A DNA stretch of 64,000 bases from Mesorhizobium sp. L-8-3 (GTDB taxonomy: Bacteria > Pseudomonadota > Alphaproteobacteria > Rhizobiales > Rhizobiaceae). The notes under the pieces were generated by a model. The model was not told the origin of the DNA. It did no database searches and saw only the letters and a list, made by a program, of their open reading frames with translations. Location: assembly GCF_016756615.1 (NCBI RefSeq), contig NZ_AP023262.1:2044501-2108500 (forward strand), in the 5' to 3' direction. The position numbers were made by a program, and so were the translations under genes. Shown here one piece after another: positions 26,559-35,709 of the stretch; the first letter of the stretch is position 1, and every line of letters starts with the position of its first letter.

Positions 26559-27260
26559 ATGACCTCGATACTGACCACCATCGGCTTCGACGCCGACGAC
26601 ACGCTCTGGCAGAACGAGCAGTTCTACCGTCTGACCGAGGACCGCTTCGCCTCGCTGCTCGCCGATCATGCCGACCCTACCGCGCTCCGGGAGCGGCTGC
26701 TCGATGCGCAAAAAAGCAGTCTGAAGCTCTACGGCTTCGGCATCAAAGGGTTCACCCTTTCGATGATCGAGACGGCGATCGGGATCACCGACGGCAAGGT
26801 GCCGGCCGCCGTCATCGAACAGATCCTCGCCGCCGGCCGCGACATGCTCGAACATCCGGTCGAGACCCTGCCCAATGTCCGCGAGACGCTGGAACGGCTC
26901 GCCGGCTCCTATCGCCTGGTGCTGATCACCAAGGGCGACCTGTTCGACCAGGAACGCAAGCTCGCCCAGTCGGGCCTCGGCGAATTGTTCGAAGCCGTCG
27001 AGATCGTCAGCGATAAGCAGGCCGAGACCTACCGCCGCATCTTCGTCCGGCACGGCGACGGGCCCGAGCGTGCCATGATGGTCGGCAATTCGCTCAAATC
27101 CGACGTCGTGCCGGCCATCGAGGCCGGCGGTTGGGGCGTCTATGTCCCGCACGACCTGACCTGGGCATTCGAACATGCCGAGGCGCCGGTGGACGCCGCG
27201 CGTTTCCGCCAGATCGTGCATCTCGCAGAGTTGCCCGACCTTCTCGCCGGGATCGACTAG
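26559..27260 (+). CDS. HAD-superfamily hydrolase
   Basis: The 233-residue protein has HAD motif I GFDADDTLWQNE with the nucleophile Asp, motif II LITKGD, motif III lysine in VSDKQAETYRRI and motif IV in MMVGNSLKSDVVPAIEAG. It is a phosphatase of the YjjG-like subgroup with a helical cap; the substrate is unknown. Its stop codon lies in the first of three ~20-bp direct repeats. Confidence 0.88.
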   Translation: MTSILTTIGFDADDTLWQNEQFYRLTEDRFASLLADHADPTALRERLLDAQKSSLKLYGFGIKGFTLSMIETAIGITDGKVPAAVIEQILAAGRDMLEHPVETLPNVRETLERLAGSYRLVLITKGDLFDQERKLAQSGLGELFEAVEIVSDKQAETYRRIFVRHGDGPERAMMVGNSLKSDVVPAIEAGGWGVYVPHDLTWAFEHAEAPVDAARFRQIVHLAELPDLLAGID

Positions 27261-27308
27261 CGACCCGGGGGATCGACTAGCGACCCCGGGGATCGCCAGC
27301 GATCCCGG
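27251..27308 (+). repeat. Three ~20-bp direct repeats across the HAD stop codon
   Basis: GATCGACTAGCGACCCGGGG at 27251-27270 is repeated with one difference at 27271-27290 and more loosely at 27291-27308. The first copy contains the TAG stop. It looks like a slippage duplication of the gene end. Confidence 0.75.
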
Positions 27309-27490
27309 AGGCATCGACTTGTCGTCCTCGGCAGGCTCCACTGTGACTGCGCCTCTCGCGGCGGCATCCTTGAACAGGCGCGGCCGCGGCCAGCCGCCCC
27401 ATGCGACCGGCGTGACGTGGCGCGCCGGGCGTGATATGAGCCCGCGCCATTCGACAAACCGCACCCCGGCACCCTATATTCGCGACCATC

Positions 27491-28726
27491 ATGGCTTTTT
27501 CGCTCGATCTCACCTCCGATACCACCCGCGCTGCGCTCGTGGCGCGCGTCGCTGCGCCCCAGAAGGCATCGCTGGTCGGCCTGTCGCGCGCCGAAATGGG
27601 CGAAGCTCTCGTTTCGTCAGGCATCGTGCCGGAGCGCCAGGCCAGGATGCGCGTCCAGCAGCTCTGGCGCTGGCTCTATGTGCGAGGCGTCTCGGACTTC
27701 GCCCATATGTTCAACATCTCGAAGGACCTGCGCGCTTCGCTCGACCGCCACTTCACGGTGGCGCGGCCCGAAATCGTCGAGGAGCAGGTATCGAACGATG
27801 GCACGCGCAAATGGCTGTTCCGCTTCCCGCCGCGCGGAGCGGGCCGGCCGGTCGAGATCGAGACGGTCTATATCCCCGAGGAAGGCCGCGGAACGCTTTG
27901 CATCTCCTCGCAGGTCGGCTGCACGCTCACCTGTTCCTTCTGCCACACCGGCACGCAGAAGCTGGTGCGCAACCTGACGGCGGAGGAAATCCTCGCCCAG
28001 CTCATGACGGCGCGCGACCGCCTCGGCGACTTTCCCGACCGCGATACGCCCGACGGCGCGATCGTGCCGGCCGAGGGCCGCAAGATCACCAACATCGTCA
28101 TGATGGGCATGGGCGAGCCGCTCTACAATTTCGAGGAGGTCAAGAAGGCCTTGCTCATCGCCTCGGACGGTGACGGCCTGTCGCTGTCGAAGCGCCGCAT
28201 CACGCTGTCGACCTCGGGCGTCGTGCCCGAAATCGCGCGTACCGGTGACGAGATCGGCGTCATGCTGGCGATTTCCCTGCACGCCGTGCGCGACGATCTG
28301 CGCGACATGCTGGTGCCGATCAACAAGAAATACCCGCTCAAGGAACTGATGGCCGCCTGCCGGGCCTATCCGGGCATTTCGAATGCGCGCCGCATCACCT
28401 TCGAATATGTGATGCTGAAGGACGTCAACGATTCACTCGACGACGCCCGGGAACTGGTGCGCCTGCTCAAGGGCATCCCCGCCAAGATCAACCTGATTCC
28501 GTTCAACCCCTGGCCAGGCACCAACTATCAGTGCTCGGACTGGGAGACGATCGAGAAATTCGCCGACTACATAAACCAGGCCGGCTATGCCTCGCCGATC
28601 CGCACGCCGCGCGGCCGCGACATCCTCGCCGCCTGCGGACAGTTGAAGTCTGAATCGGAGCGCATGCGCAAGGCCGACCGGCTGGCGCTCGAGGCGATGA
28701 TGATCGCCGGGCATGGGGAAGCGTGA
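27491..28726 (+). CDS. rlmN: Dual-specificity 23S rRNA A2503 / tRNA A37 C2-methyltransferase RlmN
   Basis: The 411-residue radical SAM enzyme has the CxxxCxxC iron-sulfur motif in [12 protein letters not shown] (around residues 143-151), the [12 protein letters not shown] segment, and a Cys near the C-terminus (DILAACGQL) that serves as methyl carrier. It methylates A2503 of 23S rRNA and A37 of some tRNAs. The start ATG at 27491 is in a normal position for the family. The downstream membrane protein gene overlaps its stop. Confidence 0.95.
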   Translation: MAFSLDLTSDTTRAALVARVAAPQKASLVGLSRAEMGEALVSSGIVPERQARMRVQQLWRWLYVRGVSDFAHMFNISKDLRASLDRHFTVARPEIVEEQVSNDGTRKWLFRFPPRGAGRPVEIETVYIPEEGRGTLCISSQVGCTLTCSFCHTGTQKLVRNLTAEEILAQLMTARDRLGDFPDRDTPDGAIVPAEGRKITNIVMMGMGEPLYNFEEVKKALLIASDGDGLSLSKRRITLSTSGVVPEIARTGDEIGVMLAISLHAVRDDLRDMLVPINKKYPLKELMAACRAYPGISNARRITFEYVMLKDVNDSLDDARELVRLLKGIPAKINLIPFNPWPGTNYQCSDWETIEKFADYINQAGYASPIRTPRGRDILAACGQLKSESERMRKADRLALEAMMIAGHGEA

Positions 28727-29211
28727 CGCTAGTCGCGGCTTGCCTTTTCCGTTTCGCCGTCATCGTCTTTGGCTATGCCGTCGCCGCCTTCGCGGCCAGC
28801 GCCTTCCTCAATCTTCTGTCGCTCGGCGCGCTCGACTGGGGTCAGGACGAGCTTCCATGGGTGGTGGCCGGCTCGGTCATGGTCACCATCCCGGTGGTGG
28901 CGCTGCTGATCGGCTATTTCGCCTTCATCCCTGCCGTGCCCGTGATCCTGCTCGCCGAGATGCTCGCTAGGCGCGACTGGCTGTTCTACGCCATCGCGGG
29001 AGGCATGGTCGCCGTTGTTGTCGTCGGCTACCTGTGGCAGGCCAGTGGACCCTTGTCGGATGCCGGCTTTGCCGGACGAAACCATGGCGATCCCGCCAGC
29101 CTGGATGCGGGCTTCATCATGATGATGATCGGCGGCGGCGTCGTGGGCGGCATCGCCTATTGGTTCGCCGCGGGCCGCTGGGCCGGCGTCAAGCCGGACA
29201 TCGCGCCGTGA
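28723..29211 (+). CDS. Hypothetical four-helix membrane protein coupled to rlmN
   Basis: The 162-residue protein has four likely membrane helices (about residues 5-30, 45-80, 87-105 and 128-148) and no recognised domain. The start is a GTG at 28723 overlapping the rlmN TGA (GTGA), indicating translational coupling. The function is unknown. Confidence 0.75.
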   Translation: MTLVAACLFRFAVIVFGYAVAAFAASAFLNLLSLGALDWGQDELPWVVAGSVMVTIPVVALLIGYFAFIPAVPVILLAEMLARRDWLFYAIAGGMVAVVVVGYLWQASGPLSDAGFAGRNHGDPASLDAGFIMMMIGGGVVGGIAYWFAAGRWAGVKPDIAP

Positions 29212-29234
29212 ACCTGCGGGCCGAACGGCTCCGG

Positions 29235-29876
29235 CTATTTCGCCTGCGCCGTGATGATCTTGAGGGCGAAGGCCGAGAACACGCCGGCGAAGAGATAGTC
29301 GATGATGCGCGTCACCCGCGGATTTTTCTTCATCATCGCCGCGAAGCCGTCCGCCGCCAGGATCATCGGCGCGGTGACGGGGATGGACACCACGATGAAC
29401 ATCAGGCCGAGGAAGAACAGCTTGCCCGGCGCATTCGGGTCGTGCGCGGACACGAATTGCGGCAGGAAGGTCATGTAGAACAGGATCACCTTCGGATTGA
29501 GCAGGTTGACGCCGAAGCCCGTGACCCAGTTGCGGAACAGGGAGCGCTCGCTTCCCGCCTTCTTCTCCGGCGAGAAGGCCGAGCCGTAGCGGATCGCCTG
29601 GTAGGCCAGGAAGACCAGATAGCCGGCGCCGAACACCTTCAGCACCAGGAACGCCTGCGGCGAGGCCACGATCAGCGCCGAGATGCCGACGACCACCAGC
29701 GTGGTGTGGACGACGATGCCGGCGAAGGAGCCGGCCATCGAGGCGAAGCCGGCGGCACGACCCTGGCTCAGCGTTCGGCTGACGAAGAGCGTCATGTCGG
29801 GGCCGGGCGTGATCGCCAGGATCAGCGTGGCGACGGCGAATTGCAGGATGACGGTGGTCTCGGGAACGAAGCTCAT
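29235..29876 (-). CDS. LysE/RhtB-family amino acid exporter
   Basis: The 213-residue membrane protein has the family signature AITPGPDMTLFVSRTLSQGRAAG near the N-terminus, six likely helices, and LNPKVILFYMTFLPQF. It exports amino acids or related metabolites by an H+-coupled mechanism. It is monocistronic and convergent with the rlmN pair. A second member lies at 39689. Confidence 0.9.
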   Translation of the reverse strand: MSFVPETTVILQFAVATLILAITPGPDMTLFVSRTLSQGRAAGFASMAGSFAGIVVHTTLVVVGISALIVASPQAFLVLKVFGAGYLVFLAYQAIRYGSAFSPEKKAGSERSLFRNWVTGFGVNLLNPKVILFYMTFLPQFVSAHDPNAPGKLFFLGLMFIVVSIPVTAPMILAADGFAAMMKKNPRVTRIIDYLFAGVFSAFALKIITAQAK

Positions 29877-29933
29877 GGCGCGCCTTAGCTGGGAGGAGAC
29901 GGCTCAGTCCCGTCCCAAGTTTCTTAGGCGGTG

Positions 29934-30247
29934 TCAATCGCCATCGCCTGCAGCCAGTTCCTCCTGCCAATTGGCGTCGCCATGGAACACGCGTAAGATT
30001 ACCGCGCGGTCGGGCTCGGCGACGAAAGCGACGGTCACGTTTCGCTCAACCCCGATAACACGAAGACCTTCTTTTCATCGCGGCGCGTGCCGCGCTCGGA
30101 GCCGTATTCGAGGCGTTCGCAAAAAGTGCGGATACGTTGGTCATAGCGATCCGCCGTAGCGGGGCTGCTGGCGTCCGCGACGGTGTCGTATATCCAATCG
30201 AGGTCATCTCCGGCTTCGGGCGCATAAATGACAGCCCGTTGCTTCAC
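29934..30247 (-). pseudogene. parE: ParE/RelE-family toxin, frameshifted
   Basis: The reading frame starts with a GTG at 30247 that overlaps the antitoxin stop (GTGA) and encodes a normal ParE N-terminus (VIYAPEAGDDLDWIY, ERGTRRDE). Around 30065-30070 the frame shifts: the expected GLRVIGVERNVTVAF continuation and the C-terminus RVFHGDANWQEEL are encoded one frame over, ending at TGA 29934-29936. In the original frame translation stops at 30035 after a scrambled tail, giving 70 residues instead of about 100. The 314-nt span is not a multiple of three. The toxin is therefore probably inactive unless frameshifting rescues it, or the base is a sequencing error. Confidence 0.85.
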
Positions 30248-30525
30248 GCTTTCCCCTGCAGACGAGCTTCATGGCGCTTGCGCGCGTGCTCGGCCATGTC
30301 TTCAGCTGAAATACCTCTGCTGGGATCGGACTTCATGCGGTCATAAGTCGGCACGACTTCTTCGCGTAGCCAACGCTCGATGGCGGCGTCTCGCTCCTGC
30401 AGCGCACGAAGCCCGGCGCGGATCACCTCACTGCCGGTCGCATATGCGCCGGACTTCACCTGGCTGTCGATGAAAGCTGCTTGCTCGGCCGGCAAGCTGA
30501 ACGTGCGCTTCTCCGCAGCTGCCAT
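30244..30525 (-). CDS. parD: ParD-family antitoxin (ribbon-helix-helix)
   Basis: The 93-residue protein has the short RHH N-terminus (KRTFSLPAEQAAFIDSQV) followed by SGAYATGSEVIRAGLRAL, as in CopG/ParD antitoxins, and a C-terminal helical toxin-binding region. The ATG at 30525 follows a strong ribosome binding site (AGGAGGGAAGT). ParD would bind its own promoter and neutralise ParE, but the partner toxin gene immediately downstream is frameshifted. Confidence 0.9.
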   Translation of the reverse strand: MAAAEKRTFSLPAEQAAFIDSQVKSGAYATGSEVIRAGLRALQERDAAIERWLREEVVPTYDRMKSDPSRGISAEDMAEHARKRHEARLQGKA

Positions 30526-30621
30526 ACTTCCCTCCTGTAAGTATCGGTATGAAAATATCATACCGTGGTGGACCGCGCATCGGAAAGGTGACAGGCAGTT
30601 CACGACGTGTGGGAGGTAGCC

Positions 30622-32103
30622 TCAGTCGATCCTGTAGGCGGTCGCCACCTGGCCGACGCGGCGGGCGATGAAGACGTCCGTCGGGAACACCTCCAGCCTC
30701 CTGGCCCGGGCCTTGACGGCCTCGGGCACCGGCGCCTCGCCGATGGTGAGGAACAGGACCGGGCCGGAATCTCCCGCACCCCAGGGTCGGGTCAATTCGA
30801 AATGATCGAGCGGGTGGTTCGGGTCGGCACGCCATGCCCGCACGTCGAGGCTGCTGTCGCGCAACTCATAGATCATCGAGGCTGTCAGGCCGCGCTGCGA
30901 GAGGACGACCGTCCGGATGCCGTTGGCGTCGGCGATGCGCTTGACATCAGCGGCGAGGTCGCCCCAGCCGACCATCTTGCCGAGTTCGCGGCCGGCCGGG
31001 CCAGTGGTGACCGTGCCCGCCAGCGCGCCGGCGAAGGAAACGGCGACCAGCGCCACGGCCGATATGACGAGCGTGGCGATCATGCCACGGCGCCAGTCGA
31101 GCGCCAGCATGGCTGCCGTGGCGAGGATTACGGCGGCGGGAAAGCCGGTTGCGGCCCAGTTGCCGTTCGCCTTGTTGAGAAGCGCCTGGCCGGTGATCGC
31201 GATGAAGACCGGCAGCGAATGGAAAAGCAGCAGGCGCCTGGGGCCGTTCGCCACCTTGGCGGAAGCACCGAACAAGGTCAGCACGAAGGCGGCGAAAGGC
31301 ACTGGGCCGATGATGGCGGCCTGGATGCCGAGGAATTCGAGCGCGCCCATGAGATTGGGGAAACGCGAACCCCAGGCGCCGGCATTGTCGCGCGTGTGGG
31401 AGAAGGTGGCAAAGCTGTGCTCCATGTTCCACCAGACGTTCGGCGCGATCAGCAGGACGGCGATGACGACGGCGAGCCATGTCCCGGGATGCTTCAGCAG
31501 ATGGCGCACCTCGCGGGTGAAGATCACATAGAGGAAGAAGCACAGCAAAAGAAACGCCATGGCGTATTTGGCGTTGAGGCCGAGCCCGACGGCCAGGCCG
31601 AGCAGCGCACCGGCGGCGAGCGAGGGGCGCTGGACATGGAGGACGATGGCGAAGAGGCCGAGCGTCCAGAGGAAAAGCAGCGGCACGTCGGTCGAGATCA
31701 GCGTCGCCGAGATCGACGTGCCGGGCATGGCGGCATAGATGAGCGCCGACCAGAAGGCCACGCGCCGGTCGAAGAGCTTCGCCGCGACCGCATAGAGGAG
31801 CAGCGACGTGGCGAAATGCATCAGTGGCGCAGGCAGGCGGATGCAGGCCGGGCTGTCGCCGCACAAGGACGTCGAAGCCGTAATCAGCCATGCGATGAGC
31901 GGCGGCTTGGTGTAGTAGCCGAAGGCGGGATCCTGCGCCCAGGCCCAGTACTGGGCCTCGTCGAAGAACAGTTCGGCATGCGAGACCGCGAGGCCCGCGA
32001 TGCGCAGAGCGAGGATCGCGAGAAGAAGGAGCAGCAGGAGGCCGAAGCTATTCGCCCCGAGCAGCGATTTCTCCTGATGTGCCTCGACAGGCTGCGTCAC
32101 CAT
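30622..32103 (-). CDS. GT39-family membrane glycosyltransferase (ArnT/PMT-like)
   Basis: The 493-residue protein has about ten to twelve membrane helices and the hallmark acidic motif FFDEAQYWAW in the first periplasmic loop (near residue 46), followed by GYYTKPPLIAWL and a C-terminal soluble part. Family members move sugars from polyprenyl phosphate carriers to lipid A or proteins on the periplasmic side. The acceptor here is unknown. Confidence 0.88.
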   Translation of the reverse strand: MVTQPVEAHQEKSLLGANSFGLLLLLLLAILALRIAGLAVSHAELFFDEAQYWAWAQDPAFGYYTKPPLIAWLITASTSLCGDSPACIRLPAPLMHFATSLLLYAVAAKLFDRRVAFWSALIYAAMPGTSISATLISTDVPLLFLWTLGLFAIVLHVQRPSLAAGALLGLAVGLGLNAKYAMAFLLLCFFLYVIFTREVRHLLKHPGTWLAVVIAVLLIAPNVWWNMEHSFATFSHTRDNAGAWGSRFPNLMGALEFLGIQAAIIGPVPFAAFVLTLFGASAKVANGPRRLLLFHSLPVFIAITGQALLNKANGNWAATGFPAAVILATAAMLALDWRRGMIATLVISAVALVAVSFAGALAGTVTTGPAGRELGKMVGWGDLAADVKRIADANGIRTVVLSQRGLTASMIYELRDSSLDVRAWRADPNHPLDHFELTRPWGAGDSGPVLFLTIGEAPVPEAVKARARRLEVFPTDVFIARRVGQVATAYRID

Positions 32104-32168
32104 GGACCGGCTCCGGTGGAAGGTGGGGGGTCAATAACCGATCGGGCTGGCCGCGCCAACCCGTTCGC

Positions 32169-33068
32169 CTACCGGGCAGGCTCGCGCGTCGATATGGTGC
32201 CGACCGGCCCCTCGGCATCGCGGATCTGGTAGGCCGATCCGTTCCAGACCCAGTGGCTCGGCTCGGCGCCACCTGCGTGAGGTAAGGCGACAATCCCCGG
32301 AAACCCCGCAGCGGCCGTTGCGGGGTCCAGATGCAACTGCACACCCTCGGTGTTGTAGACGGGCTTCCAGTCCTGCCCGGCCCCTGACCTTGCAAAGCCG
32401 GCGAGGCTGCAGCCGGATTCGCCATAATAGCGGTTCGAGCCGCAGATCGAGGCGAACAGCAGCGCCCCGCCGTCGGGCAGTTCCAGGAGCTTTGCTGCGT
32501 AGCTCGGCTGAAGTCCGGTCGCGGCGCGGAACAGTTTCGCCTCGCCGGCGAGAAGCCGCTCGGCCTCGGCGACGGCCGGGTCGGTTTCGGAGAGCGCGAG
32601 CCGCTGATAGGCCGACATGTCGACGGGGCTGCAACGGGCGGCCACCGCTTCGATGACGGCGCGGGAAGCCTTGAGCGGGAAGATCGCGTTCATGGAGGTG
32701 TCTCCATCGCCGATCGCGACGCCCATGCGGGCGGCGGATTTCAGCGGCTCCAGGATCTCGAAGGGTACCGAGGCACCGAGCAGTCCGTTGGTCTCGACGG
32801 CAAGAACGGGGAAAGGCTCGCCGCCGATCGTGACCTTGCCGGCGACCCTTGTGCCGGCGGGGGGCTTCTCGTCGGGGCGGAAGAGAAAGCTCCAGCGCTG
32901 CTCGGCGCAATAGAGCGAGCCGCCCGATATGCCTTTCGCCTTCTCGGGCACCGGCAGGATCGCCACTGCGCCGCTTGCCGCGGCCTCCCACTTTTCCGAG
33001 GAGAAGGCTGGCACCGAGGCAAGCGACAGGGCTGAAGCGAGGATTGCCGGATGCCAGGAGCGTTCCAC
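32169..33068 (-). CDS. Hypothetical secreted protein
   Basis: The 299-residue protein has a signal peptide (cleavage near PAFSS, residue 24) and no domain I can name. Three Cys residues in the mature part ([28 protein letters not shown]) suggest a periplasmic, disulfide-containing fold. The start is a GTG at 33068 behind AAAGG. The gene is on the strand of the glycosyltransferase with a 65-bp gap, so they could be cotranscribed. Confidence 0.72.
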   Translation of the reverse strand: MERSWHPAILASALSLASVPAFSSEKWEAAASGAVAILPVPEKAKGISGGSLYCAEQRWSFLFRPDEKPPAGTRVAGKVTIGGEPFPVLAVETNGLLGASVPFEILEPLKSAARMGVAIGDGDTSMNAIFPLKASRAVIEAVAARCSPVDMSAYQRLALSETDPAVAEAERLLAGEAKLFRAATGLQPSYAAKLLELPDGGALLFASICGSNRYYGESGCSLAGFARSGAGQDWKPVYNTEGVQLHLDPATAAAGFPGIVALPHAGGAEPSHWVWNGSAYQIRDAEGPVGTISTREPAR

Positions 33069-33262
33069 CTTATCAGACCTTTCGGATCAATCGTTCGAAG
33101 AATCAGCGGTCGATTGAAACGGTGGATTGTGGCAAGACGATTTTTGTGTGCGTCCCGCAAGGAAATAGGGGGCGCGGATCGGGCCTGGTTCGACGCTGCG
33201 CCCTTGCGGAGCCCGGAAAGGGCGTGATAGCTGGCGCAAACCCCATCCAAGCGGAACCAGAC

Positions 33263-34486
33263 ATGTCCAAGTGGAAAGACGTCAAGAAGGTTGTGCTCGC
33301 CTATTCGGGCGGTCTCGACACCTCGATCATCCTGAAATGGCTGCAGACCGAGCTCAATGCCGAAGTCGTCACCTTCACGGCCGATCTCGGCCAGGGCGGC
33401 GAACTGGAGCCGGCGCGCAAGAAGGCCGAGCTGATGGGCATCAGGGACATCCGCATCGTGGATGTGCGCGAGGAGTTCGTCAGCGACTTCGTCTTCCCGA
33501 TGTTCCGCGCCAATGCGCTTTATGAAGGCACCTATCTGCTCGGCACGTCGATCGCACGGCCGCTGATCTCCAAGCACCTCGTCGAGATCGCGCGCGAGAC
33601 CGGCGCCGACGCGATCGCCCACGGCGCAACCGGCAAGGGCAACGACCAGGTGCGTTTCGAGCTGTCGGCCTATGCGCTCAACCCTGATATCAAGGTCATC
33701 GCCCCCTGGCGGGACTGGTCGTTCAAATCGCGCACCGATCTCCTGAACTTCGCCCGCGACCATCAGATTCCGGTGCCGAAGGACAAGCAGGGCGAGGCTC
33801 CCTTCTCGGTCGACGCCAACCTGCTGCACTCCTCCTCCGAGGGCAAGGTGCTGGAGGATCCGTGGAGCGAGCCGCCGGAATTTGTCTATCAGCGCACCGT
33901 CTCTCCGATCGACGCTCCCGACCAGGTCACCGAGATCGAGATCGAGTTCAAGAAGGGCGACCCGATCGCGCTCAACGGCGAGAAACTGTCGCCGGCCACG
34001 CTGCTGGCGCGGCTCAACGACCTGGGGCGCGACAACGGCATCGGCCGCCTCGACCTCGTCGAGAACCGCTTCGTCGGTATGAAGTCGCGCGGCGTCTACG
34101 AGACGCCCGGCGGCACGATCCTGATCGCCGCGCGCCGCGCCATCGAATCCATCACGCTCGACCGGGGTGCGGCACATCTCAAGGACGAGCTGATGCCGCG
34201 CTATGCCGAGCTGATCTACAACGGCTTCTGGTACTCTCCCGAGCGCGAGATGCTGCAGGCCCTGATCGACAAGAGCCAGGAGGATGTCGAGGGCACCGTC
34301 CGGCTGAAGCTCTACAAGGGCAACGTCATCGTCACCGGCCGCAGGTCGCCGACGTCGCTCTATTCCGATGCGCTGGTGACTTTCGAGGACGATCGCGGCG
34401 CCTACGACCAGAAAGACGCCGAAGGCTTCATCCGGCTGAATGGCTTGAGGCTGCGCACATTGGCGGCGAGAAAGCGCAAGGGGTGA
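33263..34486 (+). CDS. argG: Argininosuccinate synthase
   Basis: The 407-residue enzyme has the N-type ATP pyrophosphatase loop [10 protein letters not shown] at the N-terminus and the family stretches [15 protein letters not shown] and [14 protein letters not shown]. It joins citrulline and aspartate with ATP in arginine synthesis. The ATG at 33263 (MSKWKDVKK) gives the usual length for the family. It is monocistronic, followed by an unusual heptamer-repeat hairpin. Confidence 0.97.
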   Translation: MSKWKDVKKVVLAYSGGLDTSIILKWLQTELNAEVVTFTADLGQGGELEPARKKAELMGIRDIRIVDVREEFVSDFVFPMFRANALYEGTYLLGTSIARPLISKHLVEIARETGADAIAHGATGKGNDQVRFELSAYALNPDIKVIAPWRDWSFKSRTDLLNFARDHQIPVPKDKQGEAPFSVDANLLHSSSEGKVLEDPWSEPPEFVYQRTVSPIDAPDQVTEIEIEFKKGDPIALNGEKLSPATLLARLNDLGRDNGIGRLDLVENRFVGMKSRGVYETPGGTILIAARRAIESITLDRGAAHLKDELMPRYAELIYNGFWYSPEREMLQALIDKSQEDVEGTVRLKLYKGNVIVTGRRSPTSLYSDALVTFEDDRGAYDQKDAEGFIRLNGLRLRTLAARKRKG

Positions 34487-34612
34487 ACGGTGAAGGGGTG
34501 AATGGTGAATGGAAAAATGGTGAATGGTAAGATGGTCGGTGGCAGATAGGGCTGGTTTGGCAGCCGCCGCCTCCTACATTCCATTCACCATTCACCATTC
34601 ACCATTCACCGG
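34482..34612. repeat. Heptamer-repeat hairpin between argG and the lytic transglycosylase gene
   Basis: GGTGAAT-type heptamers form a left arm (34482-34528) and a complementary right arm (34579-34612). A perfect 18-bp pairing is 34497-34514 with 34579-34596. It lies between convergent genes and could act as a bidirectional terminator; its simple-sequence nature suggests slippage amplification. Confidence 0.85.
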
Positions 34613-34614
34613 AA

Positions 34615-35433
34615 TCAATCTCCGTCTATCTCCGCACCGATGATCGCGATGGCCTGCTGATAGACACTGGCTGCGTTCCAGCCCTGCAGGGCGCCGAAGT
34701 TCGCCTGCCCCGGCTGATAGCCGCCACCGGCTCTCCAGCCGTGGCCGCGCAGGAAATTGGCGGTCGAGGCCAGCGCGTCTGCCTTCGAGCGGATGAGGTC
34801 GACCCGGCCGTTGCCGTCGCCATCGACGCCGTAGCGCAACACGTTGAGCGGCAGGAACTGCGTCTGGCCGATCTCGCCATGCATGGCGCCGATGGCCGAC
34901 GGGCTGAGCGCGCCGGCCTGCACGAGCTTCAGGGCGGCATAGAGCTGGTCGGTGAAGTATTCCGAACGGCGGCAGTCATAGGCCAGCGTCGCCACGGCCG
35001 AGAGGATGTTGGAGTTGCCCATGAAGCCGCCGAAGCCGGTCTCCATGCCCCAGATTGCGATCAGCGGTCCGGCCGGTACGCCGTAGCGCTGTTCGATCCG
35101 GTTGAAGAGATCGGCATTCTGCCTGCGCAGGCTCTTGCCCTTGGAGGCGATCGTCTTGCCGCCGCGCTTGGCCATGAACTGGTTGAGGGAGAGCTTGAAG
35201 CTTTTCTGGTTGCGGTCCGCCGCGATGGTCTTCGATGCATAGCTGGTCTGGGCCAGCGCGCCGAGTGCCTTCTGGCCGACGCCGTTGGCCGCCGCTTCCC
35301 GTGAGAAGGCCGCCTTCCATGTTTCGAAACCGGCGGAATTGTTGCCGCATTTGGCCGCCTCGGCGGCGCCCGCCGCCAGACCGAGCATGGCGGTCGCCAC
35401 GGCCATTACCTTCACCTTGGCAAGACTTGCCAT
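34615..35433 (-). CDS. Lytic murein transglycosylase (MltB-like, SLT_2 family)
   Basis: The 272-residue periplasmic enzyme has a signal peptide (cut near AAEAA, about residue 28), the catalytic glutamate in IAIWGMETGFGGFMGN, and the EIGQTQFLP and NVLRYGVDGDGNGRVDL segments. It cleaves peptidoglycan glycan strands with 1,6-anhydro product formation. No C-terminal peptidoglycan-binding domain is present, so it is a short form. The ATG at 35433 is preferred because AGGAG is six bases upstream; 35439 also starts in frame but abuts that site. Confidence 0.9.
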   Translation of the reverse strand: MASLAKVKVMAVATAMLGLAAGAAEAAKCGNNSAGFETWKAAFSREAAANGVGQKALGALAQTSYASKTIAADRNQKSFKLSLNQFMAKRGGKTIASKGKSLRRQNADLFNRIEQRYGVPAGPLIAIWGMETGFGGFMGNSNILSAVATLAYDCRRSEYFTDQLYAALKLVQAGALSPSAIGAMHGEIGQTQFLPLNVLRYGVDGDGNGRVDLIRSKADALASTANFLRGHGWRAGGGYQPGQANFGALQGWNAASVYQQAIAIIGAEIDGD

Positions 35434-35709
35434 TCCCATCTCCTGTTTGCCTGATTGTCCCGAGCGCCGGTCAATGCCGGCAAGACCCTTCCCGGTCATC
35501 GTTAAGATGAAGTTTGCGGCCAAAGCAAGTCATACTGGCGCGAGGAGCCGAAATTCCCCAACGCGACGCGCGTCCATTCGGATGCGCAAAGGACGCCCCG
35601 GCATTTTCAAGTAACGCCTGGTGCTTTCCGAAAATCGTTGTCGACTTTTGCGCCGATGCGGTAAGGTCAACTATTCTGTGACGCACTCCTGTGAGGGGCG
35701 GGAACTGCC

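Noticed and set aside
26354..26602. N-terminal extension of LivG
   Set aside because: The frame is open but lacks homology-like sequence, and the ATG at 26353 has a good ribosome binding site.
33069..33262. Riboswitch or leader peptide upstream of argG
   Set aside because: Only a short TCAATCG/CGATTGA pairing is present; no known riboswitch motif or attenuator was recognised.
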